Below, in pieces: positions 23,880 through 34,253 of a stretch of DNA of 64,000 nucleotides. Numbering within the stretch: the first letter of the stretch is position 1; each line of letters begins with the position of its first letter. The notes beneath the pieces were generated by a model. It did no database searches, had not been told where the DNA came from, and worked only from the letters and a program-made list of their open reading frames with translations. The translations under genes were made by a program, and so were the position numbers. Location of the stretch: assembly GCA_015227615.1 (NCBI GenBank), contig JAALGZ010000006.1, forward strand, positions 620,001 through 684,000. Reading direction: 5' to 3'. Source of the stretch: Labyrinthula sp. Ha. Taxonomy: Eukaryota; Sar; Bigyra; Labyrinthulida; Labyrinthulaceae.

Positions 23880-24769
23880 ATGGGTGAACAAATAAAAAGT
23901 TTTTTGTCTGGTGGGTTTGGTGGTATGTCGCTAGTATTTGTGGGACATCCTTTTGATACAATAAAAGTTCGTCTTCAAACAAGCAACGAATACACCGGAG
24001 TTATAGATTGTTTCAAAAAAACAGTAGCGAAAGATGGATACAAAGGATTATACAGAGGTATGGCAGCTCCACTTCTTGGTATTACACCTATATTTGCCGT
24101 CTACTTTTGGGGATTTGACCTTGGAAAAGATATTGCAAGAAAAATAGAAGGAAAAAGTGCAGATGAACCACTGAGTACTCTCGGAATTGGTTTTGCCGGT
24201 GGATTCTCAGCTATTCCAGGAACTGTAGAGTTCCTTAATTTATTATTTATTAGGCTGTTATGGTTCCTGGGGATAGAATTAAAGTTATTTTACAAATCCA
24301 AGGTCAATCTGATGCACCACCAAAATATAATGGACCAATAGATTGTCTTAAGAAACTATTTAGAGAAGAAGGTATACGTGGTTTATATAAAGGAACAGCT
24401 TTAACTTTATTAAGAGATGCACCTGGATCTGTTGCATATTATGGAGCATATGAAATAATGAAAAATGGATTAACTAAAGAAGGAGAAACAGCAAGCACAG
24501 GAGTAATATTATTTTGTGGTGGTATGGCTGGAGTGCTTAATTGGTTAGTTGCTGTTCCACCAGATGTATTAAAGAGTAGATATCAAACGGCACCAGAAGG
24601 AACTTATCCAGGAGGATTTAGACAAGTTGCTACTGAACTAATTCAAAAAGAAGGGTTTCGAAGTTTGTATAGAGGAGTTGGTGCTGCTATGATTAGAGCG
24701 TTTCCAGCAAATGCTGCATGTTTTTTTGGAGTGGAAACGAGTAAAAAAATATTGAACGCTCTTTTCTAG
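23880..24769 (+). CDS. Mitochondrial carnitine/acylcarnitine carrier-type protein (SLC25 family)
   Basis: Exons 23880..24224 and 24254..24769 join in phase 0 over a 29-nt intron to give 286 residues, the normal SLC25 length. The three tandem carrier repeats each carry the family signature: [10 protein letters not shown] (residues 24-33), [10 protein letters not shown] (120-129) and [10 protein letters not shown] (217-226). The stretches [50 protein letters not shown] and [14 protein letters not shown] resemble animal and fungal carnitine/acylcarnitine carriers closely. Those exchange acyl-carnitine for carnitine across the inner mitochondrial membrane and feed beta-oxidation. Six transmembrane helices are expected. 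Ornithine and other amino acid carriers of the same subgroup are the main alternative. The start is the first ATG, right before the first helix. Confidence 0.93.
24225..24253 (+). other. 29-nt spliceosomal intron in the carrier gene
   Basis: It starts GTAGAG and ends TTATTAG. Removal joins SAIPGT to [10 protein letters not shown], restoring the second carrier signature; retention shifts the frame. Confidence 0.92.
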
Positions 24770-25274
24770 AGGGCATATTTCCTATTTTTTATTATGTTTA
24801 AATCTTAATATAAAACTAGTTAAAACTTTAAGGAGATCAACCAACAATTAAGTAGAAATAAGTGTTTATCTAGATGGCAACTTGCACAACAAAACTTTCT
24901 AATACAAACCTATAATTTAATATTAAAGTAAAATTGTCCTTTTCCGCAGTAATTTTTTGTTTTGTTTTCTTAGCTATACAGGGGAACTAGGTCATATAAA
25001 ACAAACATGCAAAAACCCTTCATATTGTACTCTTCCATACTTGTACCCACTATGGGGTTCTCAAAGTTTTTTAATTCAAACCTGGTTTAAGGATACAATA
25101 CTTAGTAAAGTCTTAGAAAAGTTATCCATTAGAAATTGACATAGAAAACAATATCATTCGTAAAACATCGAAGGTAACCAAGAAAACAAATTAAAGAGAA
25201 AAGGTCAACTTGTTCTCCACAAACTCTATGACTACTCTAGGTTTTCAAGCAGAGTGTAGGTTCGCTTAACCACA
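24770..25274. other. Intergenic, convergent 3' ends
   Basis: This lies between the carrier gene and the minus-strand frame ending at 25275. No further gene is supported. Confidence 0.4.
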
Positions 25275-25835
25275 TTAAACAATGCAGTATAAATTATTTT
25301 GACGCATGAAATTATATTCTAAAGTATGCTTATTCAATACCATCCTGTATTCAGAGTTCGTGCCATGTACAACTTGCACAAGAGTGTGAAACAGAATAAG
25401 AACCAGCACAACAAGAGTGTCAGAGAGAAGATTTATTACTATTCCAAGCTCTGTCAATAAGTTTACAGACTCTTTTATGGCCAAATGTGTGACTTTACCA
25501 ATCATGAACCATGAAAGTAAATCCTGCTTGAGCTCATAAAGATTAAGAATACATAGACATGTAGTAATCAGTTTCCAGTATTCTACTACTAATAGTGGCA
25601 GGCGGTAAGTCATTTTTTGAGAAGAAAGAAGGAGAAAAAATATTTCTAATAGTCCAAGTACTGTGTATTCATTTCGAAAGTATATGAACGGCATTTTTAT
25701 TTGAAACTGGTCAACTTCATATAAACTCGTTAGTCTCCAATAAATCGTAGAGCTCAAGTTTAAACATAAAGCATAGTTGACCACGTTGATTAACATAGTC
25801 AACATCTTATTTGTGTCTGGTCCTTCGAAAAACAT
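25275..25835 (-). CDS. Putative multi-pass membrane protein, 186 aa
   Basis: A single open frame of 186 codons from ATG 25835. In DNA this AT-rich a frame of this length is unlikely by chance. It is rich in Leu, Ile and Val, with hydrophobic segments at about residues 11-32, 57-72, 80-101 and 128-155. I do not recognise the family with certainty. Length and the late KES-x5-ELGIVINLLSDTL stretch recall PEX11-type peroxisomal membrane proteins, which would fit near a fatty acid carrier, but this is weak and needs a profile search. No signal peptide or catalytic motif is evident. Tiny introns could hide further exons. Confidence 0.55.
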   Translation of the reverse strand: MFFEGPDTNKMLTMLINVVNYALCLNLSSTIYWRLTSLYEVDQFQIKMPFIYFRNEYTVLGLLEIFFLLLSSQKMTYRLPLLVVEYWKLITTCLCILNLYELKQDLLSWFMIGKVTHLAIKESVNLLTELGIVINLLSDTLVVLVLILFHTLVQVVHGTNSEYRMVLNKHTLEYNFMRQNNLYCIV

Positions 25836-26508
25836 TTTTTAATTTTTTGCAATCTGCTTTGTATTTAGTTTATTCGCCGGGACTTGCTGCGGTTTTGCAC
25901 TTCATTCCTATATTTTATTAGAACACAATCATCTTTCGCCATTTACAAAAAATCTACAGATGCACTGTGTACGCAAGTTCATAAACAAGCTATGACTATA
26001 TATAACAAATTTAGTTCATTATTTTCATGAATAAAGAGTTTTTCTGCACAATACAAAAGTATGTATGAACTAACATGCACATAAATCCAATATTATATTC
26101 GAACATAGTTCACGTAAGACTGAGACAAGTTTTTTACCATTCTAAAAAGTTAAAGCTTCTCAATGTCCAACTCATACAATAGCAACAATAATTTTTTATT
26201 GAAACTTTGATATACCTTGAGAAGTTTGGTAGCATCCTTTCCTATAATTTTCGTTCTTTGAGAGCACAAGTGTTTGTTTCAAGCAAGAAACAACTTTTCA
26301 AACTAAGTACAGATTATACGGTGGGTAATCCTTAATATAACCTATGAAAATAATATCTGAAGTTTTTTTAATTTTTTCACAAGATTCTTTCTTAGCAAAC
26401 CAAGGAAACTAGCTTGCAGTTAGAAACATGTTGGATAATAAGAGAAGAAACAATATCTTCTGTAAGATAATCTTGACTCTTAGAAACCCAAACTGAGAAT
26501 AGTAACAA
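25836..26508. other. Intergenic, nothing recognised
   Basis: AT-rich. It holds the presumed upstream region of the frame at 25275-25835 and the 3' flank of metalloprotease copy 3. Confidence 0.4.
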
Positions 26509-27699
26509 CTATTTCCTTCTGATAGTTGTTTTTTCTGTCTTTTCCTGAGTTTCTGGTAGCTCATAGGGATCAGCAAGGCTCATGTCAACCTCATAACCCA
26601 AATCCTTCAGACAAGCAAGTGAAAGCACACTTAATGCTCCAGGTGAGTTTTCAACCATCATTACCGTCATGATTTCATTATTAAGATCCTCATGAAAATG
26701 AAAATCAACCTGTCCCAAACCTTCCCCCGCTGAAATGTTAAATATCTCTACACCAAGATAATACGCACCTTGCAAAGGGATGTACGTCTCATTTTCTCCA
26801 GTTAACTCCGCGTAAGCTTCAACTCCATACTGACCAATATATTTTGGTTCATTCTCAGGATGTGACTCAGAAGTATCAAGGATTACTGTGAACGGATAAA
26901 TCGCATCCTGAAGAAAGTTATTCTCAGTTTCATGAGATCCGTCCGCTACTGTCCATGGTCGCCAATGGGTTCCAAACCCAAGAACCTGCATCATGTCATG
27001 AAGAGCAACATCTTTAAGTAAATTAACGGAGTGCCAAAATTCTATATCCTCCTCTTCATAAATCATAACACCAACAATTGGTAACCAAGTGTTCGGGCTA
27101 ATCAAACAGTGAGCAGCCTAAACTTAGAAAAAATATCAAAATACAGGAGTAAATGGATAAAACACGTTCTCAAACCTTTGAAATAAGATGACAATGGTTA
27201 AATTTTCTGGAATAGTAGCACGTTCAAATATAATTGGATTACTTACACTTTCCATCCCACAAACGTACCGAAATGGCCAGTCATTCGCGTTTAAGAAACC
27301 AGCAAAGTTATTGTGTGTTCCTTCTACAATTTTCGACAGTTTTCTTGATGCGCTTAAGAATGTAACACAAGCTTCTGTTGTTGGCACCTCGTCGAAGATT
27401 AATGTAATATAGTCTGTTTCATTCGCTTTATATTTTTCTCCTGCAACAATCGTTTGACACAAGTTAGTTAAGTAATCTACTTCAGGGTCAACAGCGACTT
27501 CGTATTCGTCTTCATATTCAACAGAATTCTCTGTAGATTTAGCACCAGTTGTTAAAATAAGAGCTAAGATTACAACTAAGCCAAGAATAAAAGCTAGAGC
27601 TATGACCCCGACTTTCTGTAGGACTTTCTTTTCCGTCTTCTCTTCTTCATGCTCAACTTTTACAGGTACATCCACCTTCCTATTTTTTTCGCCCAACAT
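26509..27699 (-). CDS. Leishmanolysin-like paralogue, copy 3, probable pseudoenzyme
   Basis: Exons complement(27145..27699) and complement(26509..27117), joined in phase 0 over a 27-nt intron, give about 387 residues. I chose ATG 27699 (MLGEKNRK) because it matches the N-termini of copies 1 and 2; an in-frame ATG at 27744 would add 15 residues. Architecture is the same: charged N-terminus, membrane segment at about residues 29-51, an acidic linker, the ectodomain, and the LACLKDLGYEV closing motif. The zinc-binding HExxH of the other copies is HDMMQ here (225-229), so the catalytic Glu is Asp and the second zinc His is Gln. The rest of the fold is conserved, including LGFG, YIGQYGVEAYAELTG and the distal His region VDFHFH. 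An inactive, binding or regulatory role is therefore likely; the reading frame is otherwise intact. Confidence 0.82.
27118..27144 (-). other. 27-nt spliceosomal intron in metalloprotease copy 3
   Basis: It starts GTATTT and ends TTTAG on the minus strand, at the same codon position as the introns of copies 1 and 2. It is a multiple of three but contains an in-frame TGA, so retention would truncate the protein. Confidence 0.85.
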
Positions 27700-27744
27700 T
27701 TTTATTATATTGGGTTTTGTTCGAGTTAAGGTTAGTTTAAACAA

Positions 27745-28151
27745 TTGATATTTGTTCTTATTTTGAATAGGAAAGTGCGTTTCGTATCTTTATGTTCTTA
27801 ATCTTGTACGTTCTTGACAACTTTGCCCAAACCAACATAGAACAGTTTCTACCGATAGGAGCTTAAACAAGGAATCCAGGGGAAAAGCGCACTATCGGTA
27901 CGGTTGTATTTTTGGGGATAAGCGTATTAGTTGGTCAATTTATATTCAAGAATATTCTCCAATACAAAAGAATAATTAGAAAACACTATTAGAACCTAAT
28001 ACAGCTAAGTCAGTGAAAAATAGCTCATACAGGAAAAACTCTTATGTGCACAGTGTTTTAATTCCTCTCTTACTAGTAAACAAAGATGTCTTGACTAGAT
28101 ACATACAATCTTGAAGTACTTTCCTTTGATAATAACCTTATAACAACTTTT

Positions 28152-28205
<54 letters not shown>

Positions 28206-28496
28206 AAGAAAACTTATCTTGATACCGACGTAAAGTTTGAACCCTGAATCCAAACTAAATACAAAATAACTTAAAAAACTTACTTCACAAAACAAACTAC
28301 ATTGTATTTCAATTATAACTTACCAAGAAATAAGTTCTTTCCCATAAAACATAGTACACTCACTATGTGTTCTTCCTTCACAATACTCCTAGTTAGATAA
28401 AAAACGACTATATCCTATCCCCGGATTTTTCCATGCAAACTGTTCCAAAAAACTGCAACAAAAACGGGACACAACACCCAAAAGATTAAAAGCCAA
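27745..28496. other. Divergent intergenic region with a TA microsatellite
   Basis: It separates the divergently oriented genes at 26509-27699 and 28497-29294 and should hold both promoters. No defined motif is recognised apart from the TA run. Confidence 0.4.
28154..28200. repeat. (TA)n microsatellite
   Basis: About 23 uninterrupted TA units. Confidence 0.95.
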
Positions 28497-29294
28497 ATGA
28501 CAACCAAAGAGAAATCTGAAAGTGGTCTATTAAGTATCCCAACTTTACCTCTTGACGACGAGGACTCACCATCTTCTCGAAATGCTTTCTTCTTTGAAGC
28601 CCTCTCTAGACTTTCCAGCAGAAACTTCTTCACTTTTCACAGTGAGAGAACCAGAACCGAACAAGTACCCGAAACAAATGCGTCTGAAGCCCAATTGGAC
28701 TTAGAAGAAAGGGAAGAGCGGCGAAGAGAAAAAAAGATTGCTTTATGTGGGTTTTGTTGGATTTGCTGTGTTCTTATCGCACTCATTCTGGTTCTCGCGT
28801 TAGCCATCCCCAACGATGAAGATGACGAAAGTGGACTTAACTCCACGACAACACCATCCACGCCCAGTGTCTTTCCTACTCAATCTCCAACAAACTCTAC
28901 CTATGAACCAACATCTGTTCCATCAGTGGAACCAACTATTGCTGAACCTACAGCGAACCCAACCGAAACTCCCTCATTGTCACCAACTGAGTCTCCAGCA
29001 TTTTTTCCTACAATGGATCCTATTGTGGGAATTTCTTCCAGCCCAACTGAAACTCCTTCATTGTCACCAACTGAGTCTCCAGCATTTTTTCCTACAATGG
29101 ATCCTATTGTGGGAATTTCTTCCAGCCCAACTCAAAGGCCCTCGTTTTCACCCTCTGAGTCTCCTTCAGAAATTTTAATACCAACAGAGGAACCAACTGT
29201 ATCTCCAACACCCTTTCTTGAAACTAATGTTCCAACATCTTCACCAACATTTTCTCCCACTTTCTTCCCTACCCGATATCCAACTTTAGTTTAG
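28497..29294 (+). CDS. Type II membrane protein with PTxSP-rich ectodomain, 265 aa
   Basis: A single exon from ATG 28497. Residues 1-80 are charged and probably cytosolic, with a Glu/Arg-rich LDLEEREERRREKK stretch just before the membrane. A Cys-rich hydrophobic segment lies at about 81-105 (ALCGFCWICCVLIALILVLA), and the remainder is low-complexity Pro/Ser/Thr built from PTxSP and PSxxP units. Such ectodomains are frequent in diatoms and other stramenopiles and are thought to act as extended, often glycosylated stalks or wall-associated parts; no enzymatic domain follows here. Two 28-residue units are near-perfect tandem copies. The gene ends 26 bp from the convergent shikimate enzyme gene. 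Confidence 0.8.
   Translation: MTTKEKSESGLLSIPTLPLDDEDSPSSRNAFFFEALSRLSSRNFFTFHSERTRTEQVPETNASEAQLDLEEREERRREKKIALCGFCWICCVLIALILVLALAIPNDEDDESGLNSTTTPSTPSVFPTQSPTNSTYEPTSVPSVEPTIAEPTANPTETPSLSPTESPAFFPTMDPIVGISSSPTETPSLSPTESPAFFPTMDPIVGISSSPTQRPSFSPSESPSEILIPTEEPTVSPTPFLETNVPTSSPTFSPTFFPTRYPTLV
28959..29126 (+). repeat. 84-bp tandem duplication within the PTxSP gene
   Basis: Two adjacent 84-bp units (28959-29042 and 29043-29126) differ at only a few bases and encode the 28-residue unit PTETPSLSPTESP followed by AFFPTMDPIVGISSS. A third, degenerate unit begins at 29127. The period keeps the frame. Confidence 0.95.
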
Positions 29295-29320
29295 GAAAAT
29301 CTCAAACCTGAAGTTAAAGT

Positions 29321-31336
29321 TTAACTTTCATAATATTCAAGAACTCTTTTTGTAACTGCAGGAAAACAATCCTCAACCAATTTTGCATCACCTGTCCAGA
29401 TCTTTGCCTGCTGCTTTCCTTGGGCAAGAAGCATTTCAACACCATGATGAACTTTTGCTCCAACATTTTCTGCTTGTTTCAAAATCTCGGTAACTTTGGG
29501 TTTATAAGATGCATCTAAGAATACACAGTCCTTTTTCACCAGCCCATCAGGTAGTATAAAGTTAGAAGAGGCAGGAATAGTCCCTACAACAACATCAAAA
29601 CTCTCACTACATCTGTCTAAATCTGGGAGTACTATTACCCCAAATTCACTCGCTAGAGTTTTGGCCTTAGAAAAAGTGCGATTGTACAGAAAAACTTTTA
29701 GGTGTAAATGTTGTTTCAAACAGTAAATGGCAGAACGTGCAGTTCCACCCGCTCCAACAACCAGGGCTGTTCTTGCACCTGGTGCTAAAGAGGGGTTAAC
29801 CACATCTCTGATTCCGATCCAGTCAGTATTATCCACGCAGAGTTCGGACTTTTCATTTCTGAATAAAGTGTTTACTGCACCAATCTTTTTAGCTGCGTCT
29901 GAGAAGTTATCTTGTTTTATTATACTCTTGAACGCTTCTTTGTGCGGAATTGTAACGCTGGCGCCATGAAAAGAAGTCTGGTTGATCTGTCTAAGTAATT
30001 TCTTTGAGTCTTTAGTTTCGAATAAATAATAGTTAAATTTTGGTAGAATTTTGTATTCAGAAAGTGCTTGCTCTAGTTCATATTTTGCTTGACTCAAATT
30101 GTTCAGTGTAGAAATTGGGCAGGAGATTATTGATAGAAAACTATTCATTTTCTTTGGATATGAAGTTTCCTTTATCTTTTGAAACACATTGTTGTGCAAC
30201 GTTGGAGAAGGTGATCCAGAAATAGGTTCACCAAAAAGATAGAACCTCTTGAACTTTTCAATTTCACGTCGCAGCTCAAAATTACTACCAGAGCTGTTCA
30301 CTTCAGAGCCCAAGAACAGAAATCCTGGACTTTGCACAATTCTTGTCTTATATTGCTTGTCAATATCCAACTCAATTTTCTGATTGGTTTTTATCCAAAT
30401 ATATTCGACTCCAAATCTGCAACAAGCCTTCACTAAACTCATAATACTATTTAAATTAAACTCTCCAGTTGAGTTTTCTAGGAAAAAGACTAAAGGCAAA
30501 AGCAGAGAATTTTTGAACCTAGAAAAGCAATCTAAAGTATCTAAAAGAATAACATTCTCTTTGGCAAGAAACTCATTTCCATACACTAAAATCCCATCAT
30601 AATTATTTTCTCCTTGACAAAAACCTTTTTGGTCTTCTATGTTGATGTATTTTAAGTTTGGTATGAAAACTGTTATTCTTTCGAAGTTTGGTTTCACTAT
30701 TTCAGATTCATAATTCTCCTGCAGAGCTGAAGAAAAATTTGGTTGATGAAAATTTGTTGCTCGGTAAACAAAATCCATGATTAACCTATCAAGCTTCTTA
30801 TAATCCTTTCTTGGGTTCCAACAAAAATCCAGTTTGCTCACATTAAAATAAATATCTTTTCTTTTCTCATAGACATCTTCAATTGATTTTCCATAATCTG
30901 GCCGCTGCGAGGAGTTTTCCTCTTTTTCAGTTAAATATTTTATTATTTCGTTGATGGGAGAAATTATTTGAACCACATTTTTCTGTTTTTTTAGAAAATT
31001 TACAGTACTATGTTTAACATACAAACAAAGAGATACCTTTCTCTTTCAATGCAACCTCCGCCTGTGGAGAGCACAGTTTTATTAGGGTATTTGATAATTA
31101 GATTTTGCAAAAGCTCTTCTTCCATATCTCTAAAGTGTTTCCAACCTTTCTTTTCTACTAGGTTGGAAATTGAAGTTCCAACTTGTTTCTCAAGCTCATC
31201 ATCAAGATCAATGAAAGCGAAGTCAAGGTAATTTGACAGATATTTCCCTATTGTTGTCTAAAATGAGTTTTTATAAAGTATTCACCTTTCCTGCTCCTCG
31301 CATCCCTACCAGTATAACGCTGTAATTCAAATCCAT
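29321..31336 (-). CDS. Shikimate kinase / degenerate DHQase / shikimate dehydrogenase fusion
   Basis: Three exons, complement(31286..31336, 31037..31257, 29321..31007), give 652 residues over introns of 28 and 29 nt. Shikimate kinase: Walker A GMRGAGKTT (11-19, split by intron 1), FIDLDDELE, a FR-x-E segment, STGGG and RPDYGKSIEDVYEKR (about 126-140). A middle region (about 200-340) sits where type I 3-dehydroquinase lies in AROM proteins. It keeps only weak similarity (LPLVFF, FGVEYIWIK), is much shorter than a normal DHQase, and lacks recognisable catalytic His and Lys segments. Shikimate dehydrogenase is well preserved: GEPISGSPSPTLHN (350-363), VTIPHK (Lys 447), DNTDW (Asp 486), GAGGTAR (509-515), NRT and the LLAQGKQQ end motif. 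An insert of about 45 residues follows the HNNVF stretch. No EPSP synthase or DHQ synthase part is seen upstream, and a TAA lies directly before the ATG at 31336. Confidence 0.9.
31008..31036 (-). other. 29-nt spliceosomal intron 2 of the shikimate enzyme gene
   Basis: It starts GTATCT and ends CATAG. Removal joins STGGGCIERE to STVNFLKKQK across a split codon. Confidence 0.88.
31258..31285 (-). other. 28-nt spliceosomal intron 1 of the shikimate enzyme gene
   Basis: It starts GTGAAT and ends TTTTAG. It interrupts the Walker A motif between GMRGAGK and TTIGKYL; removal restores the motif. Confidence 0.9.
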
Positions 31337-31507
31337 TTAGAATGTCCTATGCAGAAAATAATTACTTGGTTTCCTTATTCTTGGTAATGCACCATTCTGA
31401 AAATCATTTCTTATTAAGAATACTACGAACACTGGGGGTACTCGCTCAGTTGGTTAGAAACAAAGAAAAACTGAAAAAGAGATATTTAACTTGGAATATA
31501 TACATAT

Positions 31508-31514
<7 letters not shown>

Positions 31515-31544
<30 letters not shown>
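31515..31544. repeat. (TA)n microsatellite
   Basis: About 15 TA units, with CACA/TACA interruptions at the borders. Confidence 0.9.
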
Positions 31545-31550
<6 letters not shown>

Positions 31551-33869
31551 TCACTCTTAGACACATTATCAACCATCTATCAGAATTTCTTGATGTCACT
31601 AGACTTACCAAGAAAGTCTTATTAACAACGAAAACTGACTTCTCAAAAGATCTTATCCAAACTTTTCTCCTCTCATTTACACTGCGACTTAAGTTTTGCA
31701 CATATATATATGTTAGTTATTTAAATTTTATTTCAAAATCATCATTATTGTTCATTTTATTGGTATAAACTAAGTACCGTCAGGTTGCCAACACTTTTTG
31801 TCAAGGAACGAGACGTTAATGATGGAACTAAGAATATAAATCCAAATTTTTCAATATAAATAGACATAAATATAGAATTTATGAATTTAAAATGACTTTA
31901 CCTTATGTGCTTGCTCCAATGCTGATTAAAGTTGTTTCTTGTTAGGGAGCACTCGGGCCTAAGTAGAAAACCTGACCAACCATAGATATCACACAAAAAA
32001 CGGGTTTATGCGCACCTTTTAATAAAATTAAATACATTTAGGATATTTTTCTGTCACATATAGGTTTATGGACATCGCAGTAGCAAACAATAGCTAATAG
32101 TATATCGTACCTGTAGGGTAATAGAAAAGGTTATCAGACACGTATAGGTGGATTAGTTCTAAGAACATGCAGTAATCTTATTTAAATTTTGTATTATATT
32201 CCTAGGTTATATTATATAAGTCTTTAATATGTATAGCGTTAATGCCCGGAATTTAAAGAATCCAATGGCATCGAAACATTAAACCTGGTGGTAATATCCC
32301 TATGGTTTCTGAGTACTGAACATGACAAGAAAACCAGGCACAAGTGAAAAAACTCCTAGGATAGTAGCACATGTAGTATGTAAGTTTCTGTCTTAACTTA
32401 AAAAATAATGTATTTATCATTCGTACCCAAATTCACAACCAACTTGCCCATGACACTAGCAATAAGAAGTAGGACAAAATAATGCCCTGATATGAATTCA
32501 GATTGTAATAAGTTACATAAATTTTATCTTCATTTTGCTCTACGTCTATGGTGTAGTATATTAGAAGAAAACATTGTTAGAAAGAAAAATTCGTGTGGCT
32601 CTTTTATCTAATGCATATGCTTTTTCTTCGCAATATTCTAAATAATAGAACCTGTATTGATGTTTCTGATACGGTTGGCTCCGTAACTAATAATGACCGT
32701 TTAATATTAGATTCGCATTGGTTGTTGCATAGAGATTACAAGAACCGAAAGAAGAATAACTCTAAGTTCAACTTTAGAAGAATATAATATGCTTCGGAAA
32801 ATGATACATTTCATTGAATCTTAACTGGGAATTATTATTGCTTAGCTCGGGTAGTAGAACAATAATCTAAGATAATAGTCAATTCTTTGAAAAAATGTAG
32901 TTCATGCTAAAGTATTTATGGATGAATGAATGAAACCGTAAGTATAAAACTTGCTGAAATTAAAAATATTAATATTTTCATTCCTGGTAAAGCCTCAAGT
33001 AATTATAATTGGAAAATGAATCTTAATTGAAACAGCTTCTGACACCAATGAGATCATGACATCTTATTCTTACAAGCAAAATAGAATGTGAACACCCTTT
33101 TTATACAAGTGATAGCCACATACATAGAGAATGTTAATAGATTAGTTACTACGATGGAGTTTACAGGAAAGAAAAATAGGGCATGTAGCGTTATTGTTTA
33201 TCGCTTATTTTGACCTCCCAATATTACCAAATCTATGGTTGACTTGCATTAAATCCAGTATTCGACTAGAAACATCTTACTTAACCCAATATTCCAAACT
33301 TAGACTAATATTGGTTCTATATAATTAAAGTAATCGTTTAATCCTTAGAGGCAATAACACATCAACCGTAACTATTCTGTTGTGTACACCACATTTAAGG
33401 CTACATTCAGAATTCTAAGTTTCATTATACTTAGGAATAGTCAAAACTATCCAGCATTAGTTCTAAGTCAATGGTTAAAATAAAAGAACCAAACACAAAT
33501 AGGCAAAGAACAGAGATGTTATGATAAATTGTTTAAATGTGTACATTGCAAAGTTTAACATATACTCTACCATAAATGCAAACCAGCCTCTCTACAGTTA
33601 ACACTAAAAACAAGACCAAGAACTCGAGGGGTGAAGTAACTTTAACCAGCCAAGAGAAAAAAGGTATGAAACATTGTTATATACAACATTATTCTATATA
33701 CTCGGAAGCAGAGAAGAAAAGTTACTTTTTATAACAAAAATAAAAGGAATGCCCCATTCATAGCATTGGAAAGGTAATAACAGAGCAGTTCCAAAGTGAC
33801 AAGTTATATGGTATGATGAATTGTTGGTGAGGGAAGGTGCACTATCAACAAAGGAAAAGTTTCATTTAA

Positions 33870-34253
33870 ATGCTAAAGGTAAGAACATGGAAAAGGAAGA
33901 ACACTTGTTTAAAGCTCAGCAACAAGAATAAGTACAATGAAAGAACACCAAGTACTATATCTATTTTTTGCTATCAAACTGACAGTTCAAACAAGATTGG
34001 CACTAAGCCTATTTTGCCATATGCTTTTGAACCTGCTACCTATCGGCCGCCGCAGCTCTCTTACTTTTATTACCCCTATTCTTCCTTTTCTGACAATATT
34101 ATGCAATTCAAGTCACAGGGGCAGCCCTTGCGACCTCTTAAAGACTTATCCACCAAAGAAGTTTATATGCTCAACCTTGTACTCAAGAACAGGGAAATCT
34201 TTCAAATAGAAAGCAAAACTTACCGGGGATATTATAATCTTTTCATGGAATGA
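33870..34253 (+). CDS. Orphan open frame, 127 aa, uncertain
   Basis: From ATG 33870. The middle (about residues 45-75) is Pro/Tyr-rich (PYAFEPATYRPPQLSYFYYPY) and less AT-rich than its surroundings. I recognise no family. A frame of this length could arise by chance about once in a window of this size and composition, so it may not be a gene. Confidence 0.22.
   Translation: MLKVRTWKRKNTCLKLSNKNKYNERTPSTISIFCYQTDSSNKIGTKPILPYAFEPATYRPPQLSYFYYPYSSFSDNIMQFKSQGQPLRPLKDLSTKEVYMLNLVLKNREIFQIESKTYRGYYNLFME

Noticed and set aside
31434-31462. tRNA A-box-like string (CTCGCTCAGTTGGTTAGA), and a weaker one near 60655
   Set aside because: No matching anticodon arm, T-arm (GGTTCRA) or acceptor pairing follows. 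At best these are old SINE heads; not enough to annotate.
31337-33800. Possible upstream EPSP synthase / DHQ synthase exons of a full AROM gene
   Set aside because: No coding-like sequence with EPSP synthase or DHQ synthase motifs was found upstream, and a TAA directly precedes the kinase ATG.
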